Shown here: positions 18,412 to 26,118 of the stretch, in pieces | How positions within the stretch are numbered: position 1 is the first letter of the stretch | Layout of the letters: each line of letters starts with the position of its first letter | NCBI GenBank assembly: GCA_002423025.1 | Contig: DIUN01000036.1 | Coordinates: 4,370 to 68,369, forward strand | Direction: 5' to 3' | Length of the DNA: 64,000 bases | Source of the DNA: Sphingomonadales bacterium UBA6157 | Lineage (GTDB): Bacteria; Pseudomonadota; Alphaproteobacteria; Sphingomonadales; Sphingomonadaceae | Program-made: the position numbers and the translations under genes | The notes under the pieces: generated by a model | Told to the model about the DNA's origin: nothing | What the model saw: only the letters and a program-made list of their open reading frames with translations | Database searches by the model: none

Positions 18412-19569
18412 TTAAAGCGCCGTCGCGTCCGTCGGCAAGCCAAGCCCCACACGCCCGGCCAGTTCATAGGTCGGCGGCGCGATCATCATGTGCTGGGTCG
18501 CCACATGCGCATCCCGGAAGCGGCGCTGCAGCGGATGCTTGCTGTAGACAGCGGTGCCGCCCGCCATGTCATAGGCCATCCGCACCACGTCTGCCGCAGT
18601 GCGGGTCAGGTGCGTGGCGGCCAGCCGCAGCCGGGCGCGGGTCGGTGTGTCGAGCCCGGCACCAGCCTGCGCGCGCACCCAGGCCGCTTCGATGCTGGCG
18701 GCGGCCAGCGCCCGTGCTGCCTCCAGCGCCGCCTCGGCCTTGGCATATTCGGCCTGCACGGTGCCACGCTCGGCCAGCGTGCGGGAGGAGCCCGCGCCCT
18801 TCTTGGTGGTGGCCAGCGTCTTGAAATCCGCCAGCGCGCCCAGCGCATTGCCGCTGGCGACGGCCGCAATGCCCAGTGCCAGCAGCCCGAAGGGTGGGAA
18901 GGCATAAAGCGGCCCCGTGGCGCGCGGCGCATCGGTAAGGAATGAAACCGAGCGCCCTTGCGGCACAACGGCGCCGTTCACCGCCATGTCCCCCGAGCCG
19001 GTGCCGCGCAGGCCGCTCGAATCCCAGGTGTCGATCAACGTCACATCGGCGCGGCGGAAGAACATCATGCGATGGTCCGGGCCGCCGCCGGGCAGTGTGC
19101 GCATCACGCCATCGTCAAAGATCAGGCTGCCGCCGATCAGCCAGTGGCAGTTTGCCGAGCCCGAGGCCCAGGCCCATTGGCCCGAAACCACATAGTCCCC
19201 GCCCTGGGCCTGCGCCTTGCCCATCGGCGCGAAGACGCCGCCGGAGATGGTCAGCGGATCACCAAAAATCTCCTGCGCATGAGCCTCCGGCAGCCAGGCC
19301 GCGCCCAGCGCCGTGGTGCTGGCGATCATCGCACACCATGCCGTGGCGGCATCGGCCTGCCCCAGGATTTCCAGCGCGCCATAAAAGCCCGCCGGCGTTG
19401 TCTCGCCGCCGCCGAACTGGCGCGGCACGGTCATGCGGAACAGCCCGGCCTCGGCCAGTGCCGCGGCAAGGTCCGCCGGCAACCGCCGCGCAGCTTCCGT
19501 CTCCACGGCCCGGGCAGCAACTTGCGGCGCCATGTCCCGCGCCGCATCGAGAATGGCCGGCGTGCTCAC
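18412..19569 (-). CDS. Acyl-CoA dehydrogenase-fold flavoprotein (possible monooxygenase type)
   Basis: This 385-residue protein has the acyl-CoA dehydrogenase fold. Features are an N-terminal helical domain (FRMTVPRQFGGGETTP), a middle beta domain (WAWASGSANCHWLIGG, DTWDSSGLRGTGSGDMAV) and a C-terminal helical domain ending HPLQRRFRDAHVATQHMM. The ending and the ISGGVFAPMGKA region resemble HsaA/HpaB-type flavin monooxygenases and their acyl-CoA dehydrogenase relatives more than classical beta-oxidation enzymes. It starts with GTG overlapping the upstream acyl-CoA dehydrogenase stop (GTGA), so it is the last gene of a three-gene operon. Whether it oxidises an acyl-CoA or hydroxylates a small molecule is unclear. 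Confidence 0.82.
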   Translation of the reverse strand: MSTPAILDAARDMAPQVAARAVETEAARRLPADLAAALAEAGLFRMTVPRQFGGGETTPAGFYGALEILGQADAATAWCAMIASTTALGAAWLPEAHAQEIFGDPLTISGGVFAPMGKAQAQGGDYVVSGQWAWASGSANCHWLIGGSLIFDDGVMRTLPGGGPDHRMMFFRRADVTLIDTWDSSGLRGTGSGDMAVNGAVVPQGRSVSFLTDAPRATGPLYAFPPFGLLALGIAAVASGNALGALADFKTLATTKKGAGSSRTLAERGTVQAEYAKAEAALEAARALAAASIEAAWVRAQAGAGLDTPTRARLRLAATHLTRTAADVVRMAYDMAGGTAVYSKHPLQRRFRDAHVATQHMMIAPPTYELAGRVGLGLPTDATAL

Positions 19570-20732
19570 AGCTTCATCAGGCTGGCAAGGTTGTTGCGCT
19601 GCATGTCCGAGGAGCCACCAACGATCGGCATCCCCAGCAGGTCCCGGACATGGCGCTCCATGTCGAACGCATCGGACAGGCCATAGGCGCCGAGCACCTG
19701 CTGGCAGGTGAGTGCAATCTCCACGCCGGTATCGGCTACGAACAGCTTGGCCATGCTGGTCTCGATCGAGCAGGGCCGTCCCTCATTGGCCAGCCAGGCG
19801 GCGTGGTAGAGCATGTGCCGCGCTGCCTGAAGCTTGGTGCGCGCCGTCACCAGCTTGTGCCGTACGGACTGGTGCTGGGAGATCGGCTTGCCGAACTGCA
19901 CGCGCGACTGGGCATAATCCCAGGCCTCATCGAGCGCAGCGCGGGCGATGCCGAGCGCCACGGCGCTGATCTCCAGCTTCTCCACATCGAGCGCGCGGCC
20001 AGCCAGCAGCTTCCAGCCCTTGTTCCAGTTTCCCGGCCCGCCGACGATGTTGGCCGCCGGCACCCGCACTTCATCGAAATATACGTCCTGGCTCGCCGTG
20101 TAGCGCAGGTTGGCGTGGTGGATGTCCTGCATCGCGATGCCGGGCGTGTCGGTGGGGATGAGGATGAAGCTGAGGTTCCTGTAGCGATCCTCCGCCGGGC
20201 CGCTGCGGACGAGGCAATAGATCACATCCGCCCAGTCCGCTCCCGAGCACCAGCGCTTGGCACCTGTGATGATGACGTCATCCCCCTCCAGCCGGGCGCG
20301 GGTGGAGACGCTGGCCAGATCGCCGCCAACATCCGGCTCGGAGAGGCCATAGGCGAAGAACAGCTCGCCGCGCGCCAGCTTGGGCAGATAATGGGCCTTT
20401 TGCTCGGGCGAGCCGTTCTCGGACAGGTTGAGCCCGCCGTAAAAGGCGGTGTGAATGAACGGCCCCGGCAGGCATGGCCCGGAGCGCGCCAGCTCCTCGA
20501 TCACGGCGATGGCGGCGACGATATCCTGCCCGGCGCCGCCATATTCCTCCGGCACAGTCAGTGCTGTCAGCCCCAGCTTGTTCAGCTCGGCGTAGACGTC
20601 ACGCGGCCAGGCGTGCGCCTTGTCCCAGGCGATGCGCGCCTCGCGCGGGGCGTGCGCCGCCACGAAGCGCTCGATGGTGGCGCGGAGTTCGCGCACATGC
20701 TCCGGCTCGTCGGAGAAGCTCTGGAAGCTCAT
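19566..20732 (-). CDS. Acyl-CoA dehydrogenase
   Basis: This 388-residue FAD enzyme would introduce a 2,3-double bond into an acyl-CoA. Classical features are LTVPEEYGGAGQD in the N-terminal domain, YGLSEPDVGGDLAS and TGAKRWCSGADWAD in the middle, and the C-terminal RVQFGKPISQHQSVRHKL and QVLGAYGLSDAF. At the position usually occupied by the catalytic Glu of YEGTSEIQR the sequence reads VGGSSDMQR, so the canonical C-terminal base may be lacking or displaced. The ATG overlaps the enoyl-CoA hydratase stop. Context suggests degradation of an unusual acyl chain or side chain rather than bulk fatty acids. Confidence 0.88.
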   Translation of the reverse strand: MSFQSFSDEPEHVRELRATIERFVAAHAPREARIAWDKAHAWPRDVYAELNKLGLTALTVPEEYGGAGQDIVAAIAVIEELARSGPCLPGPFIHTAFYGGLNLSENGSPEQKAHYLPKLARGELFFAYGLSEPDVGGDLASVSTRARLEGDDVIITGAKRWCSGADWADVIYCLVRSGPAEDRYRNLSFILIPTDTPGIAMQDIHHANLRYTASQDVYFDEVRVPAANIVGGPGNWNKGWKLLAGRALDVEKLEISAVALGIARAALDEAWDYAQSRVQFGKPISQHQSVRHKLVTARTKLQAARHMLYHAAWLANEGRPCSIETSMAKLFVADTGVEIALTCQQVLGAYGLSDAFDMERHVRDLLGMPIVGGSSDMQRNNLASLMKL

Positions 20733-21523
20733 TCGCCGGTCAATTTCGCCGGGCGCCGTTCGCGGGAGGCCGCTACGGCTTCTGCCCGGTCGGCCGCCAT
20801 GTTGGACATCATTTCATAGGCAACGGACGTGTCCATCATTTGCGCCATCAGCGCTTTCAGCGGCGTGTTGGTCACCGTCTTGGTCCAGCGCACGGCCCAG
20901 CGCGGCGAGGCCTGCAGCTTGGCTGCCATCGCCGCCACCTTGGCATCGAGCTCGGCAGTGGGCACGGCGTAGTTGATCAGGCCCATCTCGGCGGCGCGCG
21001 GCGCCTTGATCATGTCCCCGGTCATCAGGAACTCCTTGGCCCGGGCATAGCCGATCAGCTGTGGCCAGATCACCGCTCCGCCATCCCCAGCTACCAGCCC
21101 GACCTTGACATGCGGGTCTCCGATCACGGCGTTCTCATCGGCGATGATGATGTCGCACAGCAGCGCGATGGTGGCGCCGAGGCCGGCCGCCGCGCCGTTC
21201 AGCCGGCAGATGACCGGCTTTTCGATATCGAGCAGCGAGGTGACGATGCGCTTGGCATCCCAGCCGATATCCCGGAACTTGGCCGGCTCGGCGATCTGCT
21301 CGGCAAACCAGTCAAAATCCCCGCCGGCGCAAAAGGCCCGGCCGGCGCCGGTCAGCACGATTATGTCACTCTCCCTGTCGTGCTGGAGATCGGTGAACAC
21401 CCGCGCCAGTTCGTCATGCATCAGGGCATCGACACCATTGACCGGATTGTTGCCGGTGATGGTGGCAGTGAGCACCCGGCCCTCGCGGGAAAAGGTGAAG
21501 CGACTATATCCATCAAGCGCCAT
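20729..21523 (-). CDS. Enoyl-CoA hydratase/isomerase (crotonase) family protein
   Basis: This 264-residue crotonase-fold protein has the first oxyanion-hole segment at about residues 61-70 (GRAFCAGGDF) and the second at about 110-124 (GAAAGLGATIALLCD). Where hydratases usually have a catalytic Glu after Pro, this protein reads DPHVKVGLV with His138, so chemistry may differ from simple hydration. The ATG at 21523 has GGGAGG about five bases upstream; the frame stays open further upstream but without crotonase character. It overlaps the next acyl-CoA dehydrogenase gene and heads a three-gene operon. Confidence 0.87.
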   Translation of the reverse strand: MALDGYSRFTFSREGRVLTATITGNNPVNGVDALMHDELARVFTDLQHDRESDIIVLTGAGRAFCAGGDFDWFAEQIAEPAKFRDIGWDAKRIVTSLLDIEKPVICRLNGAAAGLGATIALLCDIIIADENAVIGDPHVKVGLVAGDGGAVIWPQLIGYARAKEFLMTGDMIKAPRAAEMGLINYAVPTAELDAKVAAMAAKLQASPRWAVRWTKTVTNTPLKALMAQMMDTSVAYEMMSNMAADRAEAVAASRERRPAKLTGE

Positions 21524-21599
21524 CGGAGCCTCCCTTGCACATCCATACTGGGGGAGGCGGCGGCCTTGGTCAAACTGGTGAAAGTGCGCAACGCTGCGG

Positions 21600-23093
21600 C
21601 TATTGGCCCCGGCGGATGATCTCCAGGAAGATCGGGTTGCCATAGAACCACAGGTCACCCCACGGGTCTTCTCCCTTGGGGTCCGGCTGCGGCTCAAGTT
21701 CGGCTGTGCTGGTGCCGCGCACGCGCAGGTAGAGCGGTGCCCGCACGTTGGAGAGCGTGTGGGTGATGGTGATTGTCTCGCCGTCGCGCGTCCAGTCGGC
21801 AGCGGTGAAGCGGCGGGCGATGCGGGTTGTCGGGTTGCTGTCAGTTGCGCGGTCGGCGGCGGGGCCGGTGATGTCCCCGAGGATGAGGTCGACACGCTGC
21901 ACCTCCGGGGTGCGCCCGGCGGCATTGGCGGCTGCCGGGTCGCGCAGGCGGATGGTCACTGTCACATTGCGGCCTGCGGGCACGGCGAGCGTGCCGCCGA
22001 TGCCGGCGCGGGCCTTGCGGCCGGGCACCTTGGCCGTCACGTCCAGCGCCGAGACGAGATCACCGGTGGTGACGAAAATCCGGCCGTGGCGGATGCCATC
22101 CAGAATATCGGCCTGGTCGGCGCGGGCATGGACATAGGTCTTGGAATATTCGCCGGGCCAGAAATCATTGCCGCCGTCGCGCCAGTTGGAATGCGAATCA
22201 GACGTGGCGGTGACCCACCAGCGCCGGCCTTCACCGAGCATCGAATCCCAGAAGCCGCCGAGCCGGGCGCTCATCTGGTCGAATCCGCCGAGCGTTGGGG
22301 CATTGCGATAGCCGCCGCGCGCGCCCTCCGGGTCGTTGCTGCCATCGGGCTTGAGGGCGCCGGCCTGGTGGCCGGGAGCCCCTTCCATGCCCACCGCCAC
22401 TTGCGGCGCGGTGTCGTTCCAGTTGCGGAACTCCTGCGGCGTGTATTGGCCATAGACGCCCATGGCGCTGGCGGAGCGGGAGGGGTGGTTGGCGATGACG
22501 ACCGGTGGCGAGGCCTGGGTCTTCATCACTCCGAGCGCCTCGATCATTTTCGGCTCGGTGTCGCGCGCCTTGTCGCTGGGCCAGGCCTCGCGCTTGGAAA
22601 GGCCGCTCTCGATGGTCCGCAGCTGCTCGCGCTCGGCGGAGGTGCGCGGCACGATCAGGCTGCTGTGGTCCCCGGCCGGCGTATCGAATTCCATGCCGAA
22701 GAACTGCAGGACCTCCGGCACCGCGGCGCGGGATTGCTGTAGCGCTGGCCAAGCCTGGTCATGGTTGAGCTTGGAGTGCAGCGGGCCACCATGGTCTGTC
22801 GCCACCATCCAGCGCAGGCCGAAGCTGCGCGCCATCTCGGCGTTCCGGGTGATGGAATAGCGCCCGTCCTTGCCGAGCAGCGGCAGCGGCGGCAGGCCAG
22901 GGTTGGCCGGATCGGGCTCGTAATCAGCGCTGAATTCGCTGTGGATGTGGTGGTCCCCAGCCAGCCAGCTGCGGCCTGCGGCGCTGGCGCCAGCCCGGGC
23001 GCCGGCTGCTCCGGCCTTGAGAGCGCCATGGCCACCATGGGCGTGGGCAGCCAGAGGCAGGGCGAGCAGCAGCGCGGCGAGGTGCAGTTTCAA
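21600..23093 (-). CDS. Secreted PHP-domain phosphoesterase-like protein
   Basis: This is a roughly 497-residue exported protein. A hydrophobic signal (LHLAALLLALPLAAHA) is followed by a His/Gly/Ala-rich segment and a PHP-type metal site: GDHHIHSEFS (HxH), MVATDHGG, GMEFDTPAGDH and TATSDSHSNWRDGG. The C-terminal third is beta-rich. PHP enzymes hydrolyse phosphoester bonds with a trinuclear metal centre; the substrate here is unknown. I prefer TTG at 23093, with GGGAG seven bases upstream; an upstream in-frame GTG at 23117 lies inside a stable hairpin. It follows a TonB receptor on the same strand, suggesting uptake plus processing of a phosphorus-containing nutrient. Confidence 0.8.
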   Translation of the reverse strand: MKLHLAALLLALPLAAHAHGGHGALKAGAAGARAGASAAGRSWLAGDHHIHSEFSADYEPDPANPGLPPLPLLGKDGRYSITRNAEMARSFGLRWMVATDHGGPLHSKLNHDQAWPALQQSRAAVPEVLQFFGMEFDTPAGDHSSLIVPRTSAEREQLRTIESGLSKREAWPSDKARDTEPKMIEALGVMKTQASPPVVIANHPSRSASAMGVYGQYTPQEFRNWNDTAPQVAVGMEGAPGHQAGALKPDGSNDPEGARGGYRNAPTLGGFDQMSARLGGFWDSMLGEGRRWWVTATSDSHSNWRDGGNDFWPGEYSKTYVHARADQADILDGIRHGRIFVTTGDLVSALDVTAKVPGRKARAGIGGTLAVPAGRNVTVTIRLRDPAAANAAGRTPEVQRVDLILGDITGPAADRATDSNPTTRIARRFTAADWTRDGETITITHTLSNVRAPLYLRVRGTSTAELEPQPDPKGEDPWGDLWFYGNPIFLEIIRRGQ

Positions 23094-23111
23094 CGTTGGT
23101 CTCCCAGGCGG

Positions 23112-23145
23112 GCCCACCCGACGCGCCGTAGCGCATCGGGTGGGC
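23112..23145 (-). other. Intergenic hairpin between TonB receptor and PHP gene
   Basis: GCCCACCCGA and TCGGGTGGGC form a perfect 10-bp stem; the 14-base middle can extend it by a GCGC/GCGC pairing. On the minus strand it lies between the receptor stop and the phosphoesterase start and has no T-run, so it may be a weak attenuator or an RNA-processing/stability element rather than a full terminator. Confidence 0.55.
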
Positions 23146-23155
23146 TGCGCTGCGA

Positions 23156-25909
23156 TCAGAAGTTCAGGCGAATGCCGCCGGTGAAGCGACGCCCGAAGCG
23201 CTCATTCTCGATGGTGTAGAGCGATTCCCGCACGAAGCGACGACCGGCCTGGTTGAGCAGGTTGGAGGCGTCGAAATAGACCTCGAAATTGGGCGTCACG
23301 GCGTAGCGGGCCGAGAAGTCCATCTCGTTGTCGGTGGCCCAGAACACGTTGCCGCCATCGGCCGGCGCGCCAAGGCTGTCGAGCCAGTTGGTGCGGACCT
23401 GATACTGCAGGCGCAGCGAGAGGCCGTATTTTTCATAATAGCCGCCGATGTTGAACACCGTGTCCGAGGTGCCCGGCAACAGCACCTTGGCGCCGGTCGG
23501 GGTGGTTGCCTCACTGCGGTTGAGCGTGATGTTGGTCGTCACGCCAAAGCCGCCGAGCCAGGCCGGGAGGCCAAGGCTCTCGGTGAACGGCTCGAGCTGC
23601 TGCTGGAACGCCGCTTCAACGCCGTAGATATAGCCGCTGCCACCATTGATCAGCGTGTTGAGTGTGTACTGCGAGCGATCGACACCGCCCGAGTCCAGCA
23701 CATCGCTGTTGAAGGTGCGGGAATCATCGAACAGCACGTCCTGGATGCGCTTGTAGAAAGCGCCAACCATCACATAGCCCTGCGGCTGCACATACCATTC
23801 GAAATAGGCATCGACACCATAGGCACGCTCGGCCTTGGCATCGGGGTTGCCGCCCGAGATGGTCTGGTTCGGGTCGTTGACGGAGAAGTTCGGGCGCAGC
23901 TGGTCATAATCGGCCCGCGACGCGCCGGAGGTGAAGCCGATGCGCAGCTTCTTGGTATCATCGACATTGTAGTTGATGTGCAGGCTGGGGAAGGCCAGCG
24001 TGCTGCTGCTCTCGGTGTTGACCAGCGCAGTGGTGCCGGCGAGCGTCACAAAGGCCTGGCCGCTGTTCTTCACATGCTCAAGCCGCACGCCGCCGAGGAT
24101 GTTGCCCCAATCGAAGCGCGCCGTCGCCATCGCATAGCCGGCGAACACCTGCTCGCGGACCTTGTAGAAATTGCCCGTCTGCGGGGCGAAGGTGCCGACG
24201 CCGCGCGCCGCATCCGAGTAGCCGCGCATCGCGTCGACATCGAAGTAATTGAAGTTATAGCCCAGCGGAATCTTGCCCTTGAAGGCATCGTCGATCGACC
24301 AATCGGAATTGAACGTCGTCGGGATGCCGGCGGCGGCAAACTGGGTGCCGTTGTTCAGCACCAGCCGGCTCTCGTTCGCTTCCTTGGTGCGCTGGTCGAA
24401 CTGGCCGCCGATGGCGAAGGTCGTGTCCCCGCCCAGCAGGTCGGTATCCTTGCTGATCTGGAACTTGCCCGTGTAGGCGTCCGTCACGTCGACGGCGTCT
24501 ATCACGGTCAGCGACACCAGCGGGCGGCTGAAATCGTCGATGTTCGTCACCGCAGCGCCGGCCTGGTAGCTGGTCGGGTTGCTGTTGGTGATCGTGCGGA
24601 ACAGCTGCACCTTGGCGAGCTGCGGGTCGGTGAAATCATAGGCGACCGTCGGGCGCAGGTTGCGCGTCGAGGGGCTTTCGAAGCGGGCTTCACCAACCGT
24701 GTTGCCGACATCCTTGGAGCGGCTGTAGTTCAGCCGCCAGCCCAGCTTCCAGCCTTCGCCAAAGCTGTGGTCGCCACCCAGCGTGTTGATGAGCAGCGAT
24801 TGGCGGGCCTCGCGCAGCGTGGCGCGCTGGTTGATGTCCACGCCATAGACCGTGCCCTTGAGCGGCGTGTTGCCGATGCAGACATCGGCATAGCCGGTGT
24901 TCAGCGGGTTGGTGTTGGTGGCGATGGTGCAAGGCGCCGAGCCGCGGTTGTTGTCGCCCTGGCGATCATCCAGATCGAAGATGTAGTTGTCGCGGGCTTC
25001 ATCATCGGTGAAGGCGCTGTAGATCGCCGAATAGAAGAAGCGGTTGCCGGCGCTCGGCTCCCAGTCGAGCCGGCCCGAGTAGCTGTAGTTCTTGCGCGTC
25101 AGCCGGTAGAGCTTGTTCTCGGTCTCGCGGCCCCAGATGCGGTCGGCAGCGCCGGGCTGCTGGTCCTGCGATACGGTTTCCCAATCGATCTCGAAATTGT
25201 CGGTGATCATGTTGCGCTGATAGTAGGAGCCCGAGAGCAGGATGCCGATCTCGCCGGCGCCGGTGCTCCAGCGGTTGGCAACCACCAGCGAGCCTTCAAA
25301 CTCCTCACGCGAGCCATATTCGACATGGCCGCCGCCGGCCTTGGCGGCAACATGGAAGCCCTTGTAATCCAGCGCCGAGCGGGTGCGGATGTCGATCTGG
25401 CCGGCCACCGTCTCGCCGTTGAGATCCGGCGTCACCGCCTTGCGCACGATGATCTGCGAGGCGATCGCCGAGGGGATGCTGTCATAACGCGAATCGCGGC
25501 CCTCGGGGCTGATGACGTTGACGCCATCGAAGGACAGTGTCGTCCAGTTGATCGGCGCGCCGCGCAGGCTGATGTAGCGCGCCTGGCCCTGGTCGCGCTG
25601 CACGGCAACACCCGGCAGGCGGCCGGCGGCCTGGGCGATGTTCTGGTCAGGCAGGCGACCGACAGCATCGGACGCGGCGACCGAAATCAGCGAATCGGAC
25701 TTCTTCTGGATTTCCAGCGCAGCGGCTTCCGATTCGGCAATCGGGCGCGAAACCGTCACGACGATCTCGTCGGCGCTGGCTTCGTCGGCAGCCTCATCGG
25801 CGGCGCGGGCGGCGGTGGCGCTGGTCAGCGCGGCAAGGCAGATGCTGCCAAGCAGGAAAATGCGGCGAGCGGACGCCACCGCGTCACGGTCGAGAATGGT
25901 TTTGGTCAT
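23156..25909 (-). CDS. TonB-dependent outer-membrane receptor
   Basis: This 917-residue receptor imports a scarce nutrient across the outer membrane using TonB energy. It has a signal peptide (cleavage near ARAA), a TonB box (DEIVVTVSRP, about residues 46-55) and a plug domain (GRLPDQNIAQAAGRLPGVAVQRDQG, cut here; key ISLRGAPINWTTLSFDGV follows). The 22-strand barrel ends in the usual aromatic C-terminus (GGIRLNF). The GRLPDxNxAEAL-like plug is typical of sphingomonad and Caulobacter receptors. The ATG is preceded by AAGGGG. The phosphoesterase gene lies downstream, and a PHO-box-like site lies 87 bases upstream, which hints at a phosphorylated ligand. Confidence 0.95.
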   Translation of the reverse strand: MTKTILDRDAVASARRIFLLGSICLAALTSATAARAADEAADEASADEIVVTVSRPIAESEAAALEIQKKSDSLISVAASDAVGRLPDQNIAQAAGRLPGVAVQRDQGQARYISLRGAPINWTTLSFDGVNVISPEGRDSRYDSIPSAIASQIIVRKAVTPDLNGETVAGQIDIRTRSALDYKGFHVAAKAGGGHVEYGSREEFEGSLVVANRWSTGAGEIGILLSGSYYQRNMITDNFEIDWETVSQDQQPGAADRIWGRETENKLYRLTRKNYSYSGRLDWEPSAGNRFFYSAIYSAFTDDEARDNYIFDLDDRQGDNNRGSAPCTIATNTNPLNTGYADVCIGNTPLKGTVYGVDINQRATLREARQSLLINTLGGDHSFGEGWKLGWRLNYSRSKDVGNTVGEARFESPSTRNLRPTVAYDFTDPQLAKVQLFRTITNSNPTSYQAGAAVTNIDDFSRPLVSLTVIDAVDVTDAYTGKFQISKDTDLLGGDTTFAIGGQFDQRTKEANESRLVLNNGTQFAAAGIPTTFNSDWSIDDAFKGKIPLGYNFNYFDVDAMRGYSDAARGVGTFAPQTGNFYKVREQVFAGYAMATARFDWGNILGGVRLEHVKNSGQAFVTLAGTTALVNTESSSTLAFPSLHINYNVDDTKKLRIGFTSGASRADYDQLRPNFSVNDPNQTISGGNPDAKAERAYGVDAYFEWYVQPQGYVMVGAFYKRIQDVLFDDSRTFNSDVLDSGGVDRSQYTLNTLINGGSGYIYGVEAAFQQQLEPFTESLGLPAWLGGFGVTTNITLNRSEATTPTGAKVLLPGTSDTVFNIGGYYEKYGLSLRLQYQVRTNWLDSLGAPADGGNVFWATDNEMDFSARYAVTPNFEVYFDASNLLNQAGRRFVRESLYTIENERFGRRFTGGIRLNF

Positions 25910-25995
25910 TGTGAGGGCCCCTTGCTAGCGCCCGGATCGACGGAACGCTTGCGAGGCCCCCTAAACAGCCATGATGACGTAACCCTTTCAATTGC

Positions 25996-26013
25996 ATGAC
26001 TCGTCAGTGACAG
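25996..26013 (-). promoter_or_regulatory. PHO-box-like site upstream of the TonB receptor
   Basis: On the minus strand the sequence reads CTGTCAC-TGAC-GAGTCAT, which matches 11 of the 14 fixed positions of the PhoB box consensus CTGTCAT-N4-CTGTCAT. It lies about 87 bases upstream of the receptor ATG, an ordinary activator distance. Overlapping it is a small dyad (ACAGC-TTTGT-GCTGT, 26010-26024). Phosphate control is inferred. Confidence 0.45.
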
Positions 26014-26118
26014 CTTTGTGCTGTTTCCATGACGTTGCTGCACTGCCACATGGGCGTTGGCGGATGCCGGGGCCGGCACCCCTCCCGAAGCCGACTCTTG
26101 CCCGACGCTTGCCCGGTG

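Noticed and set aside
23978..25999. 673-codon plus-strand frame opposite the TonB receptor
   Set aside because: Shadow frame of the receptor gene with no recognisable protein character.
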